Assembly: GCA_030789695.1 (NCBI GenBank)
Contig: CM061142.1
Span: 276,017,043-276,081,042, forward strand
Origin: Scilla litardierei
Lineage: Eukaryota > Streptophyta > Magnoliopsida > Asparagales > Asparagaceae
Direction of reading: 5' to 3'
Length of the DNA stretch: 64,000 nt
The number at the start of each line of letters is the position of its first letter. Within the stretch, counting starts at the first letter, position 1. This document shows positions 29,558 to 41,818 of the stretch, one piece after another. The position numbers and the translations under genes are program-made. The notes beneath the pieces are model-generated. The model had not been told where the DNA came from, did no database searches, and saw only the letters and a program-made list of their open reading frames with translations.

Positions 29558-32500
29558 TGTCACGCCCCGCTTCCCAAAAATACGGAGGCGAAGCGTGACT
29601 AAGGCCCGCTTAGGCAGGAGCTGTGAAGCTCGGACCCAATAAGCGTCTGTAGGGTTACCATTTTAAAAAATTTCAGGTTCTTGCATTTATAAAGTTCGAA
29701 ACAACAGGAAGTACAGAAGAAAAGTTGCATTCATTAATATAATTAATATCTAACGAGTACAAAGTCTAAGAGAGGAAAGCCTAAGCATGGCTACAAACTA
29801 TCGAAAAAGCAACTAAAGTAGTAACCTCTGAAAGTGGCGACCGAATAGTCCTCAAAGTCTGAATCCTCGTCAGGCACGTACTCTAGATCGACGTCCTCGG
29901 GCTCCACGTACTCCGATAAGTCTGTCGTGTCCTCGAACTCTGGCTCGACACCTGACATACAGTACCCAAGAGAAAAGAAACTGTACGTCAGGTAAAGTCT
30001 ACAAGAAGGGTTAGACTCTACTGCAAGTGCACCAACTATTAAACAATGGTTTACTGTTTGATTAGCATGCTGGGGTTATAACAGATGTTTTACTGGTTGT
30101 TTAGCATGCTGAGGTTATAACAGGATGACAACAGAAAGTAAACGCAGCAGGGAAGTAAAACACGACAAGTAGTAGTCGTAGCGTGTGCTACCAACTACGG
30201 GACTAACCTACAGGTGTCAAGACAAGTCGGGACGTGACGGGACAAGACAAGACAAGACAAGTGAGACACGAAAGGGTTCACGCCTTACGGTTAGAGGGGG
30301 ATCAGACCCTCTTGCCGTGCGCACGCTCAACCCAACCCCAAACCCCAAGGATGACAAGACAAGACAATCACGACAAGGGATCACTCTCTCTAGCTTGGCG
30401 AGTGCACTATTGCCCTCTGGGATGTGTATCAGTACAAGGGATCACTCACTCTAGCTTGGTGGGTGCCCTATTGCCCGCAGGCTGTGAATCAGTACAAGGG
30501 ATCACTCTCTCTAGCTTGGAGAGTGCCATATTGCCCGCAGGCTGTGAATCAGTACAAGGGATCACTCTCTCTAGCTTGGAGAGTGCCCTATTGCCCGCAG
30601 GCTGTACAAGATGAGACGGGACGTGACAAGACGGGAAGGGTTATTCTAGGGTGTCCACACACATGCACACACATGATAGCCCTACGATGTCAAAAGTTGT
30701 TGTTGTCAGGCTCAGACTTCGTCGTCAAGTCCGAGCCGTCAGGGGTCGTCCCGGACGCTATCATTTCACGTCCGGTTCTCTTGTTCACAGTTAACAGTTC
30801 TAACAAACTAAGGCCTAAACACGGCCAAAAGTGCAAGTGGATACACTTGCCTGCGATGGCGAGTGTGTCGTCCTCTCGAAGCGTCTCGTCCAAGCATCTC
30901 GTCCGCGGTAGTCCGTCTGAAACAAGGGGGTCACGGCGACGTTGTCAGGTCGTGATTTTCAATAAACCTATTTAGGTTCATTTCTAGGTTAAGCGTGGCT
31001 ACCCTAACAGTCACATATCAAAATGTCCATTTAGCCTATTCGACGATTCTATCCTATGTGCACAGTTAAAACAGTCCGATCGTCGATCTACGGTTCCACA
31101 TCATTTTAAAGAAGCAGAAAGTAAATTTAATGATTAAGTTGCCAATTTTAATTAGGTTTTCTATACTACGATGTGGGTTGTAAGATGACGATGGGGGACT
31201 AACCGTTGATGTAACGAATGTGGGTAGCGACGACGTGTACGTTCCCAAACAGCGACACGTGCCTCGGTGTTTATTGTCACAACCTTAAGAATTCCGGCGT
31301 GGTCGGACGGAAGGCGTGACCATCTCTGCGTCATAAGATTTAATTATTAGGTTAAACGAATTTACTTGATTAAGGTCATAACCACACATCTTACGTTACA
31401 TGCAAGTTATTAAACTTAACTTGTATATTATACATGTATATACTAATATGTTAACTACATATGTAAATATTTACTAACAGTTCATGAACTACAAGTTATC
31501 AGCCACACTGTACCAATATTATTGAAACTTGATATAGCAACTAGGTTATCGTTAATGGCTCATACCAACTTCTCATATAAACAGCTACCACTAAACTTAT
31601 ATGCATTAACATATAGGGCTGTTAGAACTATTACACTTATAAAGTAAATATCAACTCATGCTTAACAGTGTGTACAAACATATAATGAGTACAACCTACT
31701 GAATTAGTAATCATCTGACATCAAAAAAATGGGTTAACAACTAACAGCAGCTTAACTTTTATTATAAAACTTAATATTATATTGAAGCTAATACACTGAT
31801 GTAGTAAACCTAACATCCTCGTCATTATAAATACCCCATTTCCAATAATAAACTCACAAAGGTCCATAACATAACAATTATAAAACTAACACTATAAAAA
31901 TGACACCAATGAACCGATATAAACCATTATCATTTAATAACCAACTACTACTCTGCCATTAACATTTGCCATTCTAACTTAATAAGGCATGCCTGGAAAA
32001 AGGCTTACGTGTGGGAGCTTAAGTGCTTGCAGCAGAAACGGCGGGTGGAGCGCTGCTGGGTTGCGCGCGGTGGAGGAGGAGGCTTAGGAGGAGAAGATCG
32101 GAGCGGCGCGGTGGCGACGAGATCAGCGGGGCGTGGGGCGGCTGCTCGAGGAAGGAGGCGACGGCATGGCGATGGGGAGAGAATCGCGAGCTCGACGGCA
32201 GGTCAGAGAGCTGGAAATCGACAGGGATGCGCGTGACTGGGGCTGCCAGATGACGGTTAACAGGCAGAGGGTAAGCGCGGCCGGGCGATGAACGGATCGG
32301 GGAGATCGAAGGACGGCGAGGATGAAGGCGTAGGCCGCTCGGCGGCGGGGTGAGGCGAGGTTGGCGCGGTCTGGGAAACCGAAACAGTGTGCAATGGAGG
32401 TAGAACGTCGAAACGATCTCGCTGGAGCGTTGGACGTTGTGATGGCCGGCCTGGGAGAGTTGTCGAAGGGCGGTGTCGCCGGCCTGAGGGTGATCGGAGC

Positions 32501-33634
32501 AGTGGGGGTTTTGGCTGAGTGGAGGTGTGACGGCGGAGGCTTGGGCATTTGATAGATGGCGCGGCTGAAGGGCGACTCGCACGGCCTGTGCGAGAGGGAG
32601 GGAGTCGATGGCGGATGGGTTTCGACGAAAATGCCGGAGGTGCTCGCGGAGGGGATGAAGGTGGCGGCCTGGGTTTCGGTTTTGAAAAGAAAAGCCTAGG
32701 GCTTGCTCTCATACTGGCTTTTGTAGGGGAGAGTATCACGTGGGGTGAGGGAGCGTGGAGGAGATCATGGTCTGTTAGGATTAATAACAGGTTAGTTTTT
32801 AAAAAAATTAGATTTTATAAACAGGCTTGATTTGATTGCTGTTAGGATATTATAATTTGTGGATTAGATTCGGGGAGTGGGGTGATTTCGTGAGATAGGG
32901 GAAAAGATATGGGTACGGTTGTAGGTCAAGATATTTAGGGGATTTATTTAAAGATTTGATATGAGAAAATTTACTTTCAGTTTGAATTTGAATTGAAAAA
33001 CTTATGGTTAAAATAATATTTAAAAAAATGTCCAATCCACTCTCTACCTTTGCTGATCCTAATCGTCCATATCATCCTACTATCTCGTGCTTAATCTAAC
33101 TTAGACATTCTTATTGCACAATTTATGGTTAAAAGTTTTATTATTATGTATCTTATTTCCTATTTCTTTTTTTTGATTGCATTAACCCTTCTTATTGTCA
33201 GTTTGCATTGTCTTTGTCCACCGAGTCTGTACACGAATTTTATTATCCAAATCTTATTATGAAACCTTGAGGTTTAAAGAGAAAAAGGATTTGATTAAGA
33301 TTATATAAAGAGTTAAGATTTGAGTTAATCCATAGGTTAGAGTTTAAAGTATATAATAATTAATGGTTGGCATAAAAGAGACGCACAGACCTCTCTGAGT
33401 AAAAATAAATAAATGAATGTTATAAAATGATCAATATGGAATATGCAACTAGGCCCCTTGACGTCCAAAAATAACAACGAAAATACCGGGACGATCGCGC
33501 CTCCGAGAGGATCGAGGAAACGGGATCCGGTCACGCGTCTGAGCTACGAAAATAACAATAAAGCCAAATACGAATATTCCCACACGAAACATGACACTCA
33601 CAAAAATGCGTACAACCAGAAAGTGGTCGTTACA
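29558..33634 (-). repeat. L2 5' LTR
   Basis: 4077 bp, uninterrupted. It has the same order of parts as the 3' LTR: mini-ORF, 60-bp repeats (30373-30612), hairpins (30709-30851), AT-rich part and GC-rich segment (32009-32742). It preserves the empty target site of C1 (TTAGACATTC near 33105). Confidence 0.93.
29791..29958 (-). CDS. Acidic mini-ORF in the L2 5' LTR (55 aa)
   Basis: This is the copy of 16224-16391 that would lie in the leader of the genomic RNA. The frame is open with the same length and stop. Compared with the 3' LTR it has changes such as Lys to Glu near the start and Pro to Leu in the middle. It begins MSGVEPEFEDTTDLSEYVEP. Confidence 0.5.
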   Translation of the reverse strand: MSGVEPEFEDTTDLSEYVEPEDVDLEYVPDEDSDFEDYSVATFRGYYFSCFFDSL

Positions 33635-33692
33635 TCGGCCTCCCTCGTAGGGGATACCTGTATGGATGTTGACCATCGTGTGTTGTTTGCAG

Positions 33693-34256
33693 GCTCTCGT
33701 GGCCACCGCGGCATTGCGTCGTCGTGCTCCGGTGGTGGCCAATCATGAGGTCAACCTAGAGGCCATTAGGTCGGCCATGGAAAGATCTCAAGTTGAGCTG
33801 ACTAGACTCGGCCTTCTCTCCGAGACGAGATTGAATCTCCTTCAGAAACTTGAGCATGAGTTACATGAGTCTCATAGGAAGGAGGCTGAATAAATCGCCT
33901 TGAGAGAGCGAGCGGAGGACGCTCTATTGGAGGAGAGAGTTGAAGCCGAGGTTGTAGTAGATAGGACTGTTCAATAGTTCAAGGATTCATTTCCCGACTT
34001 CGACAAGCTATACAAGGAAGGCTACGAGCGATGTCGATTGGAGATCAAGAACCGATTCCCTGACCTCTCCACTGAGATCAACAAGATCTCGGTGGTGTTT
34101 CCAGACACGGCGATGACAAATCGAGCCAAGGCACGGAGGAGTCAGCTCCAGTTGACGAAGTTGTCACCATGGCTGGCGACGATCCAGGAGCGGATGATAC
34201 GAGGGACCCAGAGTCCACCGCCGTATTGGATGGAGACTAAGGGCCTAGCCAGCTGA
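33693..34256 (+). pseudogene. Antisense additional ORF of T, piece 3 (coiled-coil C-terminus)
   Basis: The exon starts after the acceptor GCAG at 33692 with a frame reading ALVATAALRRR. It has a long charged helix (about 33740-33970) consistent with a coiled coil. It then has the motif FPDFDKLYKEGYERC and ends at TGA 34254-34256. Two in-frame stops (TAA 33891-33893, TAG 33975-33977) show that it is dead. Coiled-coil tails of this kind are usual in the plant putative gypsy-type transposon proteins. It lies directly upstream of the tandem repeat array of T. Function unknown. Confidence 0.6.
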
Positions 34257-34589
34257 TATAGGATCTCGGTGCTCTTTTTACGCATGCTCTAGAAATTTTT
34301 GAATATATAGGGGGTGATGTAAATGTAAATGAAGACAATGCTTTGCAATAGGAAGTGGTAGAAAAATTGGTCCGTATAATATCCTTGTTTATCATTGCAT
34401 CTCTTTGTTTGTTGTTACTTACGTCATGTGGTGGTCGCAATGCCTGATAGCCTCTTTCGATGGCTTAGGCACTGCTTCAGGATGATCAAGGATAAACCAT
34501 CGAACCATGCTTAGAAGTTGACCACTACGTTCCATGATGAGGGAGATATTTACTCGACTCACGGTTGATGGTACGGGAGTCACTCAGTG
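34257..34589 (+). other. T spacer between antisense ORF and tandem array
   Basis: About 330 bp with no gene, repeat or signal that I can support. It grades into the first tandem unit. Confidence 0.5.
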
Positions 34590-35189
34590 ATGAATGGGTG
34601 GCCCTTCAACATATAGTTGACGACATTTTGGGAGAGTCGTTCAGTAGAGAAGGGGTAGCCCTTCGACTTACAGCTGGTGACGTCTTGGGAGAGTCGTTCA
34701 GTAGTGAAGGGGTGGCCCGTCGACTTACAGCTGACAACGACTTGGGAGAGTCATTCTATAGAGAAGGGGTGGCCCTTCGACTAACAGCTGACAACATTTT
34801 GGGAGAGTCGTTCAGTAGCAGAGGGGTGGTCCTTCGACTTACAGCTGACGGCATTCTGGGAAAGTCGTTCAGTGGCAAAGTGGTGGCCCTTCTACTTACA
34901 TCTGACGATGTTTTCGGAGAGTCATTCAGTGGAGAAGGGATGGCCATTCGACTTACATCTGACGACGTTTTCGAAGAGTCGTTCAGTGGCAGAGGGGTGG
35001 CCCTTCGACTTACATCTGACAACATTCTGGGAGAGTCGTTCAGTGGCGAAGGGATGGCCATTCGACTTACATCTGACGACATTTTTGAAGAGTCGTTCAG
35101 TGGCAAAGGGGTGGCCCTTTGACTTACATCTGACAACGGTTCTGGGAGAGTCGTTCAGAGGGGTGGCCCTTCGACTTACATCTGACAAC
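34590..35189. repeat. 60-bp tandem repeat array of T, left part
   Basis: About ten units of 52-60 bp with GAGAGTCGTTCAGTGG, GGGGTGGCCCTTCGACTTAC and AGCTGACGAC. The array produces long repetitive open frames on both strands that are not genes. C2 interrupts it at 35190 and it resumes at 41819. Tandem arrays near the 3' end are common in Tat/Ogre elements. Confidence 0.9.
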
Positions 35190-35405
35190 GGTCAGGATCG
35201 TCTAACCTTGCAATACTAACAACAAACACTCTAGAGGGGGGTGAATAGAGTAATGGCGATAAATTGTGCAATTAAAATTAAACTTGCAAATGCGGAATAA
35301 TAAGTGCAAGAGGAATTAAACAACACAATCAATCCAAACGCAAACAAAAGATTTTACCCTGGTTCCCCAAACTTGGGTACGTCCAGCCACACCAATATCC
35401 ACTAT

Positions 35406-35656
35406 AATTCTCACACAGAGAAAGTGAATACAATCTCACACAGAGATACCTCACACAGAGGATTTGGATTCTCACACAGAGAAATCCTCACTCCCACACA
35501 GAGTGACCTCACACAGAGGATTTAGGATTCTCACACAGAGAAATCCTTGCTTTCACATAGAAAGACTTAAACTCCCACACACAGAGATCTCAACCAACCC
35601 TCACACAGAAGGTTATACTCTCACACAGAGAGTAACTGGCTCTCACACAGAAAGCT
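35406..35656 (-). ncRNA. C2 leader array of about 12 hairpins with UGUGU loops (copy 40234-40484)
   Basis: The plus strand shows CACACAGA about twelve times, each flanked by arms that pair. Sense-strand stems around loop UGUGU include UACUCUC/GAGAGUA, AACCUUC/GAGGGUU (one U-G), AGCUUUC/GAGAGCU (one U-G), CUUUC/GAAAG, AUCUC/GAGAU, CCUC/GAGG and a 9-bp stem on GGAUUUCUC. Arms differ from unit to unit while the loop stays constant. In the 5' LTR the array lies upstream of the primer site. In the 3' LTR one loop has changed to CACATAGA. Confidence 0.75.
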
Positions 35657-35925
35657 AGGGTTTCAATGAAATAACAAAGTAAAACAAATACTCTTACCTA
35701 TTCCTTGAGCTGAACTTACTCATAAATGAATGCACGTCATGGAAGAGGATTTCCTGGTGATGAGATTTGCAAGAATGCACTTGGATGAATTCCCTTGAGC
35801 TAGACTTCAATGCATGAAGATGAATGAGAGCTCTTGAGAGGGAATTAAGGGAGTTTGTGAGTTGCTTATAGATCTCTTGAGATATTCAATAGCATCAAGA
35901 AGTATAAGAGATATCAGCACACTCA

Positions 35926-35933
35926 TATATATA
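35926..35933 (-). promoter_or_regulatory. TATA box of C2 (5' LTR copy 40752-40761)
   Basis: The TATATATA run lies about 88 bp downstream (minus strand) of the palindrome array and upstream of the leader. Confidence 0.55.
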
Positions 35934-36020
35934 TGAACCCTATATCAAACCCCAAAACCCAAGAAAACAGCCAAAGAATCAATTCTGCAACGGCTAGAAA
36001 CTGGGTGAAAACGACAGGAA

Positions 36021-36550
36021 CAGTCGACTGATGATCATAAGACAGTCGACTGATCAACGGCTAGAAAATATCCAACGGCTATATTCTGAGCCAGGACCGT
36101 CGACTGATGAGGACAATACAGTCGACTGACAAACAGGACATGCGCCTGTTAATCCTTCAGCAGACGACTGCTACAGTGGATGGATCGAAACAGAGAGCTA
36201 CACTCTTTCTCCAGTTTACGCACAGGCGACTGATGTCAGTAATACAGTCGACTGTCTATTAGTCAGGCGACTGTAAAACCTTAATCAGTCATCTGCAGAA
36301 TAAGATGGAGAAAAGACAGAGAGAGATGCATATTTCGCACTTACGCCTTTCAGACGACTGATGCCCATTTCACAGGCGACTGTGAATATACAGGCGACTG
36401 TAAACGCAGCAACAGACGACTATGCGTAAAGCTCAAGTTTGAGTCAATTGAAATGTAGACATGAGCTATGCAAATCAGGGGACTGTAGAAGGATCTACAG
36501 GCGACTGGAAATCACCCAGTCGACTGTGTTTCCCTCATCAGGCGACTGAC
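36021..36550 (-). repeat. C2 promoter-proximal array of CAGTCGACTG / CAGGCGACTG (copy 40848-41377)
   Basis: Many copies of the palindrome CAGTCGACTG and variants CAGGCGACTG and CAGACGACTG are spread over about 530 bp. The motif differs from that of C1, but the position upstream of the TATA box is the same. Confidence 0.9.
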
Positions 36551-36991
36551 GGAAAGCCAGAGACTCCAAGTAAGTCTTTGGACAGAGTGAACCTATTGGG
36601 TTGGATTCTATGATAATCATAAGGTTCACTAAGATGGTTAAATGCATATGCATGAATGAGCAAACCATCTAGCAAGGCATTACATCAACCCTAGACTCAA
36701 AAGAGAGAGAAAGCAATGAAGTAAATTACATGGATTACAATGCTTTCTTAAGAGTCTAAGTCTTCAATCTTGATGCCTTGAAAGCTCTCCATCATCTCCA
36801 AGCTTTGGCACTCCTTGAGTCCAAACTTTGGCCCTTCTTCACATGATGTCCATCCTTACACCAAGTGATTAGTCTCTAAGAAAGATATCCTTGAAATAAA
36901 CTGAGAGACTAAAACATGAGATTCATTAGCAACAACATAATGTTGTGATCATCATCAAAATAAGATTGGTATGAAACACCAATACTCAACA

Positions 36992-37925
36992 ATCTCCCCC
37001 TTTTTGATGATGACACACATTATGTAAATCATAAAGAATTAAAGCACAATGCTAATGATCTCCCCCTAATTATATGCACCAATTAAATAATGAGCTACAC
37101 AAAGGTAAATACTCAAAACCCAATAACAACATGGTGACATATAATAGGCATGGATTACATAAACCAATTGCAAAGAATAAAGACATGCAAACATGAATGG
37201 TTTATCTAATCCCATATATCTCTCCCTATAGAGATATCTCTCCCCATATGCATATGTATATATCTCTCCCCCTATAGATATGATCACATAATGCATATAT
37301 CTCCCCCCCTTGACATCGTCAAAAAGGTGGACATGAAAAATATCCCCCTTTATCATCTTAACCAAGATGTGACAATATGCAAGAAAAGAAAGATATGTAT
37401 GATACCAAATATAAAATTTAGTGGGTATCAATTCACTATCCCATGCTCCCCTTAGATCATAGAAATGGTCAACTTTTGACTTCTAGGATCTAATACCATT
37501 TAATTAATTGAGCCATGGGCCAAAAGTGTATCAAAGCAATAGATGTGAAAAGAATCAAGCTTTGAAGGTACACAAAGATATTGCCAAAACAAATAAAACA
37601 TGAAACATGTTGGCAATAAACAAAAGGTTTGGTTTGAGACCAACAATAACCAATTGTGAATAATGATCTCAAACAACCCCAAAAATGAGAGTCAAAATAT
37701 GTTTTAAAATATTTTAAACATATAACATATTAGCTCCCCTATTGACATACACATGGATCAAAAGTGCATGTATGTCAATAAAATCCCCAAGATTCCCATT
37801 TTCATGAAAAATACATACATTTGAAAGTATTTTCAAAGTCATGAAACACACACACAACCAATGGGTATGCAAGAATATAACATTAAGCACAATACCCATG
37901 CAATATGCAAATGTGTGGGTGGAAC
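36992..37925 (-). other. C2 3' non-coding region with repeated polypurine-like tracts
   Basis: On the minus strand AAAAAGGGGGAGA abuts the 3' LTR. Further AGGGGGAGA-type tracts occur near 37061, 37250-37310, 37343, 37445 and 37732. No ORF. Confidence 0.65.
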
Positions 37926-39980
37926 CTAAACATTAGGGAACCAAACCCAAGAGGAGTTTGATTTCCTAATGTAATCACATGAGGTGATCACATCCCTTAC
38001 TAGAGAGTTGATATAACTATTTCTCTCTTGCACACTAACCTTAGTGGGAATCCATAAACTCAAGGATTTCCTAGGCAAGGGTTTTGCCTTTGCTAGAGGG
38101 GTAGATGTGGCATGCTTAGGTGTAGAAAATATTTTCTTAGCATGCATGAAGTGAGGACTTTGCTTCTTAGCAAAAAATGAAGGATTTTCATTTTTCCTCA
38201 CCACCTCGTGATTTACATGCTTCTTGTTGATGTTCTTGTTGTACAAGAAAGCATGGTGATTCTTCTTAGGTGCTTTAGCAATATTTCTTGTATTTGCACC
38301 ATAAGAGAAATTAGAGGTGGGTTTGGGAACCACATTTTGAATATATGCCAAACCTCCTCTATGATTTTCCGGATGTTGTTGTTCCAACAAATCGTGGAGT
38401 GAATCCCTAGAATACATAAAGCTTTTGAGCTTCCAGGATTCCTCATCACATTTCAACGTAAGTTGTTGAATGCGAGTTTCTAAGCTAAGGTTTTGAGCAA
38501 CAAGATTCTTATTAGTTAAACTCAATTCCTTAACTTGAGAGAGAAGTGTGTCTCTCTCACTAGTGTCACAAACATGCAAAGCATCATTGTCATTTACACT
38601 AGTAGATTCTAAGGCATGCAACCTACTCATAGCATTTTTAAATTTAGCTTTCAATTTAGCATATGAGTCGATGCACTTACTTGCCCCATTGGAGACCACA
38701 TTGAAGCGTTATTCGAGCTCCTCGTAGGATAGCTTCTCCTCGTCAACTTCCTCATCACTTTCCTCCTCGCTAGAGCTTGACGAAGACTCTTCCCCATTAG
38801 CCATGAAGCACATTTCTTCATTGGAGTTGAGCCACGCCTCTACTTCTTCATCGCTAGATCTTGAGGAGATTGATGAAGAATCTTCAAAAGCCGTGAAGCA
38901 CATGTGAGCTCGCTCCTTATCATCCTCTTCTTCATCACTTGAAGTGTCCTCATCGGAGTCATCAAATGTGCCGACAAGTCCCTTCTTTCAATTCTTGAAT
39001 TTGGACTTGTCTTTCCAATGCTTCTTCCCTTTCCCTTTGTAATTTTCTTTGTCGGGTTTGGAAGGGCATTCGGTAGAAAGATGACCTTTTCCTCTACAAT
39101 TGAAACAAATAGAGTTGTTAGACTTGGAGGCAAACTTTGAAGAAGATTTACCTTGCTTGCTTTTGAGGAATGCTCTCAGTTGTGTGGCAAGCTCCATGAC
39201 TTCATCTCCACTAGCCTCTTCTTCTTCTTCTTCATCACTAGGAGCTTCTTGATGGAATTTCTTTCTCCATTTGATTGGCTCCTCCTTGGCATGGAATGCA
39301 ACGCCCTTATGCTTTTCTGGCTTCTCGGGCTTGGTTGATTGAATCTCCTTCTTGTGTTGAAGCTTTACTTCATACGCCATGAGATTCCCAATGCACTCCT
39401 CAACAGTGTATTTGGACATGTCGTAAGACTCCAAAATACCATTGGCCTTTGACTCCCATTGAGATGTGAGCGAGTCAAGGATCTTCTCCACTCGATCCTC
39501 TTGGAAAATCACCTTCCCAAGTCCTTCCAAAGCGTTCACGATTTCTGTGAACCTTGTGAACATCTCCGAGATGTTTTCACCTTCCTGCATCTTAAACAAC
39601 TCATATTTAGATCTAAATACGCATTGTTTAGATCTCTTTACCTTCGAAGTCCCTTCATGAGAAATCTCCAATGTATGCCATATTTTGTTGGCCGATTTGC
39701 ACATGGAGATGCGATTGAACTCATTTGAAGTGAGGGCGCAATAGAATGCATTCATAGCCCTAGCATTAAATTTGATCGAGTCCTTCTCAGCTTTTGTTCT
39801 CGAAGCCGCGGGTGTAGTAGGCTCCTCAAATGGCAACTCTGTGATGTCCCAAAGGTCTTGACCCGTCATGTAGATCATCATCTTGATCTTCCAACATGGA
39901 TAGTTGGTTCCGTTGAAGAGCGGGGGTCGAACGGTTGATATACCTTCTTCATGAGACATGGATGAAGTGTTGTATGCCAT
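37926..39980 (-). pseudogene. C2 gag (copia type) with two premature stops
   Basis: The Met at 39980 (MAYNTSSMSHEEG) is the first usable start after the primer site. The motif RPPLFNGTNYPCWK and the UBN2-like region are clear. The zinc knuckle CFNCRGKGHLSTEC follows, then an acidic Ser/Glu stretch, a coiled coil and the end SSWVWFPNV, homologous to the end of C1 gag. One frame covers all 684 codons but is broken by TGA 38988-38990 and TAA 38709-38711. Length and order match C1, so pol was already absent before the stops arose. Confidence 0.85.
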
Positions 39981-40002
39981 CGTTGTTGTATGCTTCAACC
40001 TC

Positions 40003-40014
40003 GCTTTGATACCA
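40003..40014 (-). other. C2 primer binding site
   Basis: TGGTATCAAAGC on the minus strand lies two bases after the 5' LTR end. It differs by one base from the initiator-Met complement found in C1. Confidence 0.85.
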
Positions 40015-40016
40015 AT

Positions 40017-41818
40017 TGTCAGGATCGTCTAACCTTGCAATACTAACAACAAACACTCTAGAGGGGGGTGAATAGAGTAATGGCAATAAATTGTGCAATT
40101 AAAATTAAACTTACAAATGTGGAATAATAAGTGCAAGAGGAATTAATCAACACAATCAATCCAAACGTAAACAAAAGATTTTACCCTGGTTCCCCAAACT
40201 TGGGTACGTCCAGCCACACCAATATCCACTATAATTCTCACACAGAGAAAGTGAATACAATCTCACACAGAGATACCTCACACAGAGGATTTGGATTCTC
40301 ACACAGAGAAATCCTCACTCCCACACAGAGTGACCTCACACAGAGGATTTAGGATTCTCACACAGAGAAATCCTTGCTTTCACACAGAAAGACTTAAACT
40401 CCCACACACAGAGATCTCAACCAACCCTCACACAGAAGGTTATACTCTCACACAGAGAGTAACTAGCTCTCACACAGAAAGCTAGGGTTTCAATGAAATA
40501 ACAAAGTAAAACAAATACTCTTACCTATTCCTTGAGCTGAACTTACTCATAAATGAATGCAAGTCATGGAAGAGGATTTCCAGGTGATGAGATTTGCAAG
40601 AATGCACTTGGATGAATTCCTTTGAGCTAGACTTCAATGCATGAAGATGAATGAGAGCTCTTGAGAGGGAATTGAGGGAGTTTGTGAGATGCTTATAGAT
40701 CTCTTGAGATATTCAATAGCATCAAGAAGTATAAGAGATATCAGCACACTCATATATATATGAACCCTATATCAAACCCCAAAACCCAAGAAAACAGCCA
40801 AAGAATCAATTCTGCAACGGCTAGAAACTGGGTGAAAACGACAGGAACAGTCGACTGATGATCATAAGACAGTCGACTGATCAACGGCTAGAAAATATCC
40901 AACGGCTATATTCTGAGCCAGGACCGTCGACTGATGAGGACAATACAGTCGACTGACAAACAGGACAGGCGCCTGTTAATCCTTCAGCAGACGACTGCTG
41001 CAGGGGATGGATCGAAACAGAGAGCTGCACTCTTTGTCCAGTTTACGCACAGGCGACTGATGTCAGTAATACAGTCGACTGTCTATTAGTCAGGCGAGTG
41101 TAAAACCTTAATCAGTCGTCTGCAGAATAAGATGGAGAAAAAACAGAGAGAGATGCATATTTCGCACTTACGCCTTTCAGACGACTGATGCCCATTTCAC
41201 AGGCGACTGTAAATATACAGGCGATTGTAAATGCAGCAACAGACGACTGTGCGTAAAGCTCAAGTTTGAGTCAATTGAAATGTAGACTTGAGCTGTGCAA
41301 ATCAGGCGACTGTAGAAGGATCTACAGGCGACTGGAAATCACCCAGTCGACTGTGTTTCCCTCATCAGGCGACTGACGGAAAGCCAAAGACTCCAAGTAA
41401 GTCTTTGGACAGAGTGAACTTATTGGGTTGGATTCTATGATTATCCTAAGGTTCACTAAGATGGTTAAATACATATGCATGAATGAGCAAGCCATCTAGC
41501 AAGGCATTACATCAACCCTAGACTCAAAAGAGAGAGAAAGCAATAAAGTAAATTACATGGATTACAATGCTTTCTTAAGAGTCTAAGTCTTCAATCTTGA
41601 TGCCTTGAAAGCTCTCCATCATCTCCAAGCTTTGGTACTCCTTGAGTCCAAACTTTGGCCCTTCTTCACATGATGTCCATCCTTACACCAAGTGATTAGT
41701 CTCTAAGAAAGATATCCTTGAAATAAACTGAGAGACTAAAACATGAGATTCATTAGCAACAACATAATGTTGTGATCATCATCAAAATAAGATTGGTATG
41801 AAACACCAATACTCAACA
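40017..41818 (-). repeat. C2 5' LTR
   Basis: 1802 bp, starting TGTCAGGATCG on the plus strand and ending ACTCAACA at the junction with the tandem array of T. It carries the same promoter array, TATA box and hairpins as the other LTR. Confidence 0.92.

Larger units (their letters stand above)
15991..33634 (-). mobile_element. Element L2: non-autonomous Ty3/gypsy LTR retrotransposon
   Basis: A minus-strand element flanked by TCGGC (15986-15990 and 33635-33639). Its LTRs begin TGTAACGACCAC and end GACGTGACA or GCGTGACA. The 5' LTR is 29558-33634 (4077 bp). The 3' LTR is 15991-26996, enlarged by the copia-type element C1. The internal region is only about 2.56 kb and shows no protein domain. It lies in the intron of T's antisense ORF. 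It shares termini, polypurine tract, leader hairpins and a mini-ORF with L1 and S, but has its own U3. Confidence 0.92.
35190..36991 (-). repeat. C2 3' LTR
   Basis: 1802 bp. On the minus strand it carries a U3 palindrome array (36021-36550), a TATA box (35926-35933) and a leader hairpin array (35406-35656). It matches the 5' LTR closely, with scattered changes. Confidence 0.92.
35190..41818 (-). mobile_element. Element C2: Ty1/copia Sirevirus-like, decayed gag only
   Basis: A minus-strand element with LTRs of 1802 bp each (35190-36991 and 40017-41818), primer site TGGTATCAAAGC and several polypurine-like tracts. Its gag has two in-frame stops and there is no pol. It is inserted in the tandem array of T. 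No 5-bp duplication is visible. The left LTR tip has lost its terminal T (GGTCAGG where the other LTR has TGTCAGG). About half a repeat unit is missing at the junction, so a small deletion or repeat recombination probably followed insertion. Confidence 0.9.

Noticed and set aside
34565..35219. Long repetitive open frames (ESFS...VALRLT and similar) on both strands
   Set aside because: They are translations of the 60-bp tandem array, open in several phases, with no start context or domain.
35406..35656. CRISPR-like array of CACACAGAG repeats
   Set aside because: Plant retrotransposon context, spacers of irregular length, arms that pair with each other, no cas genes. It is a hairpin array.
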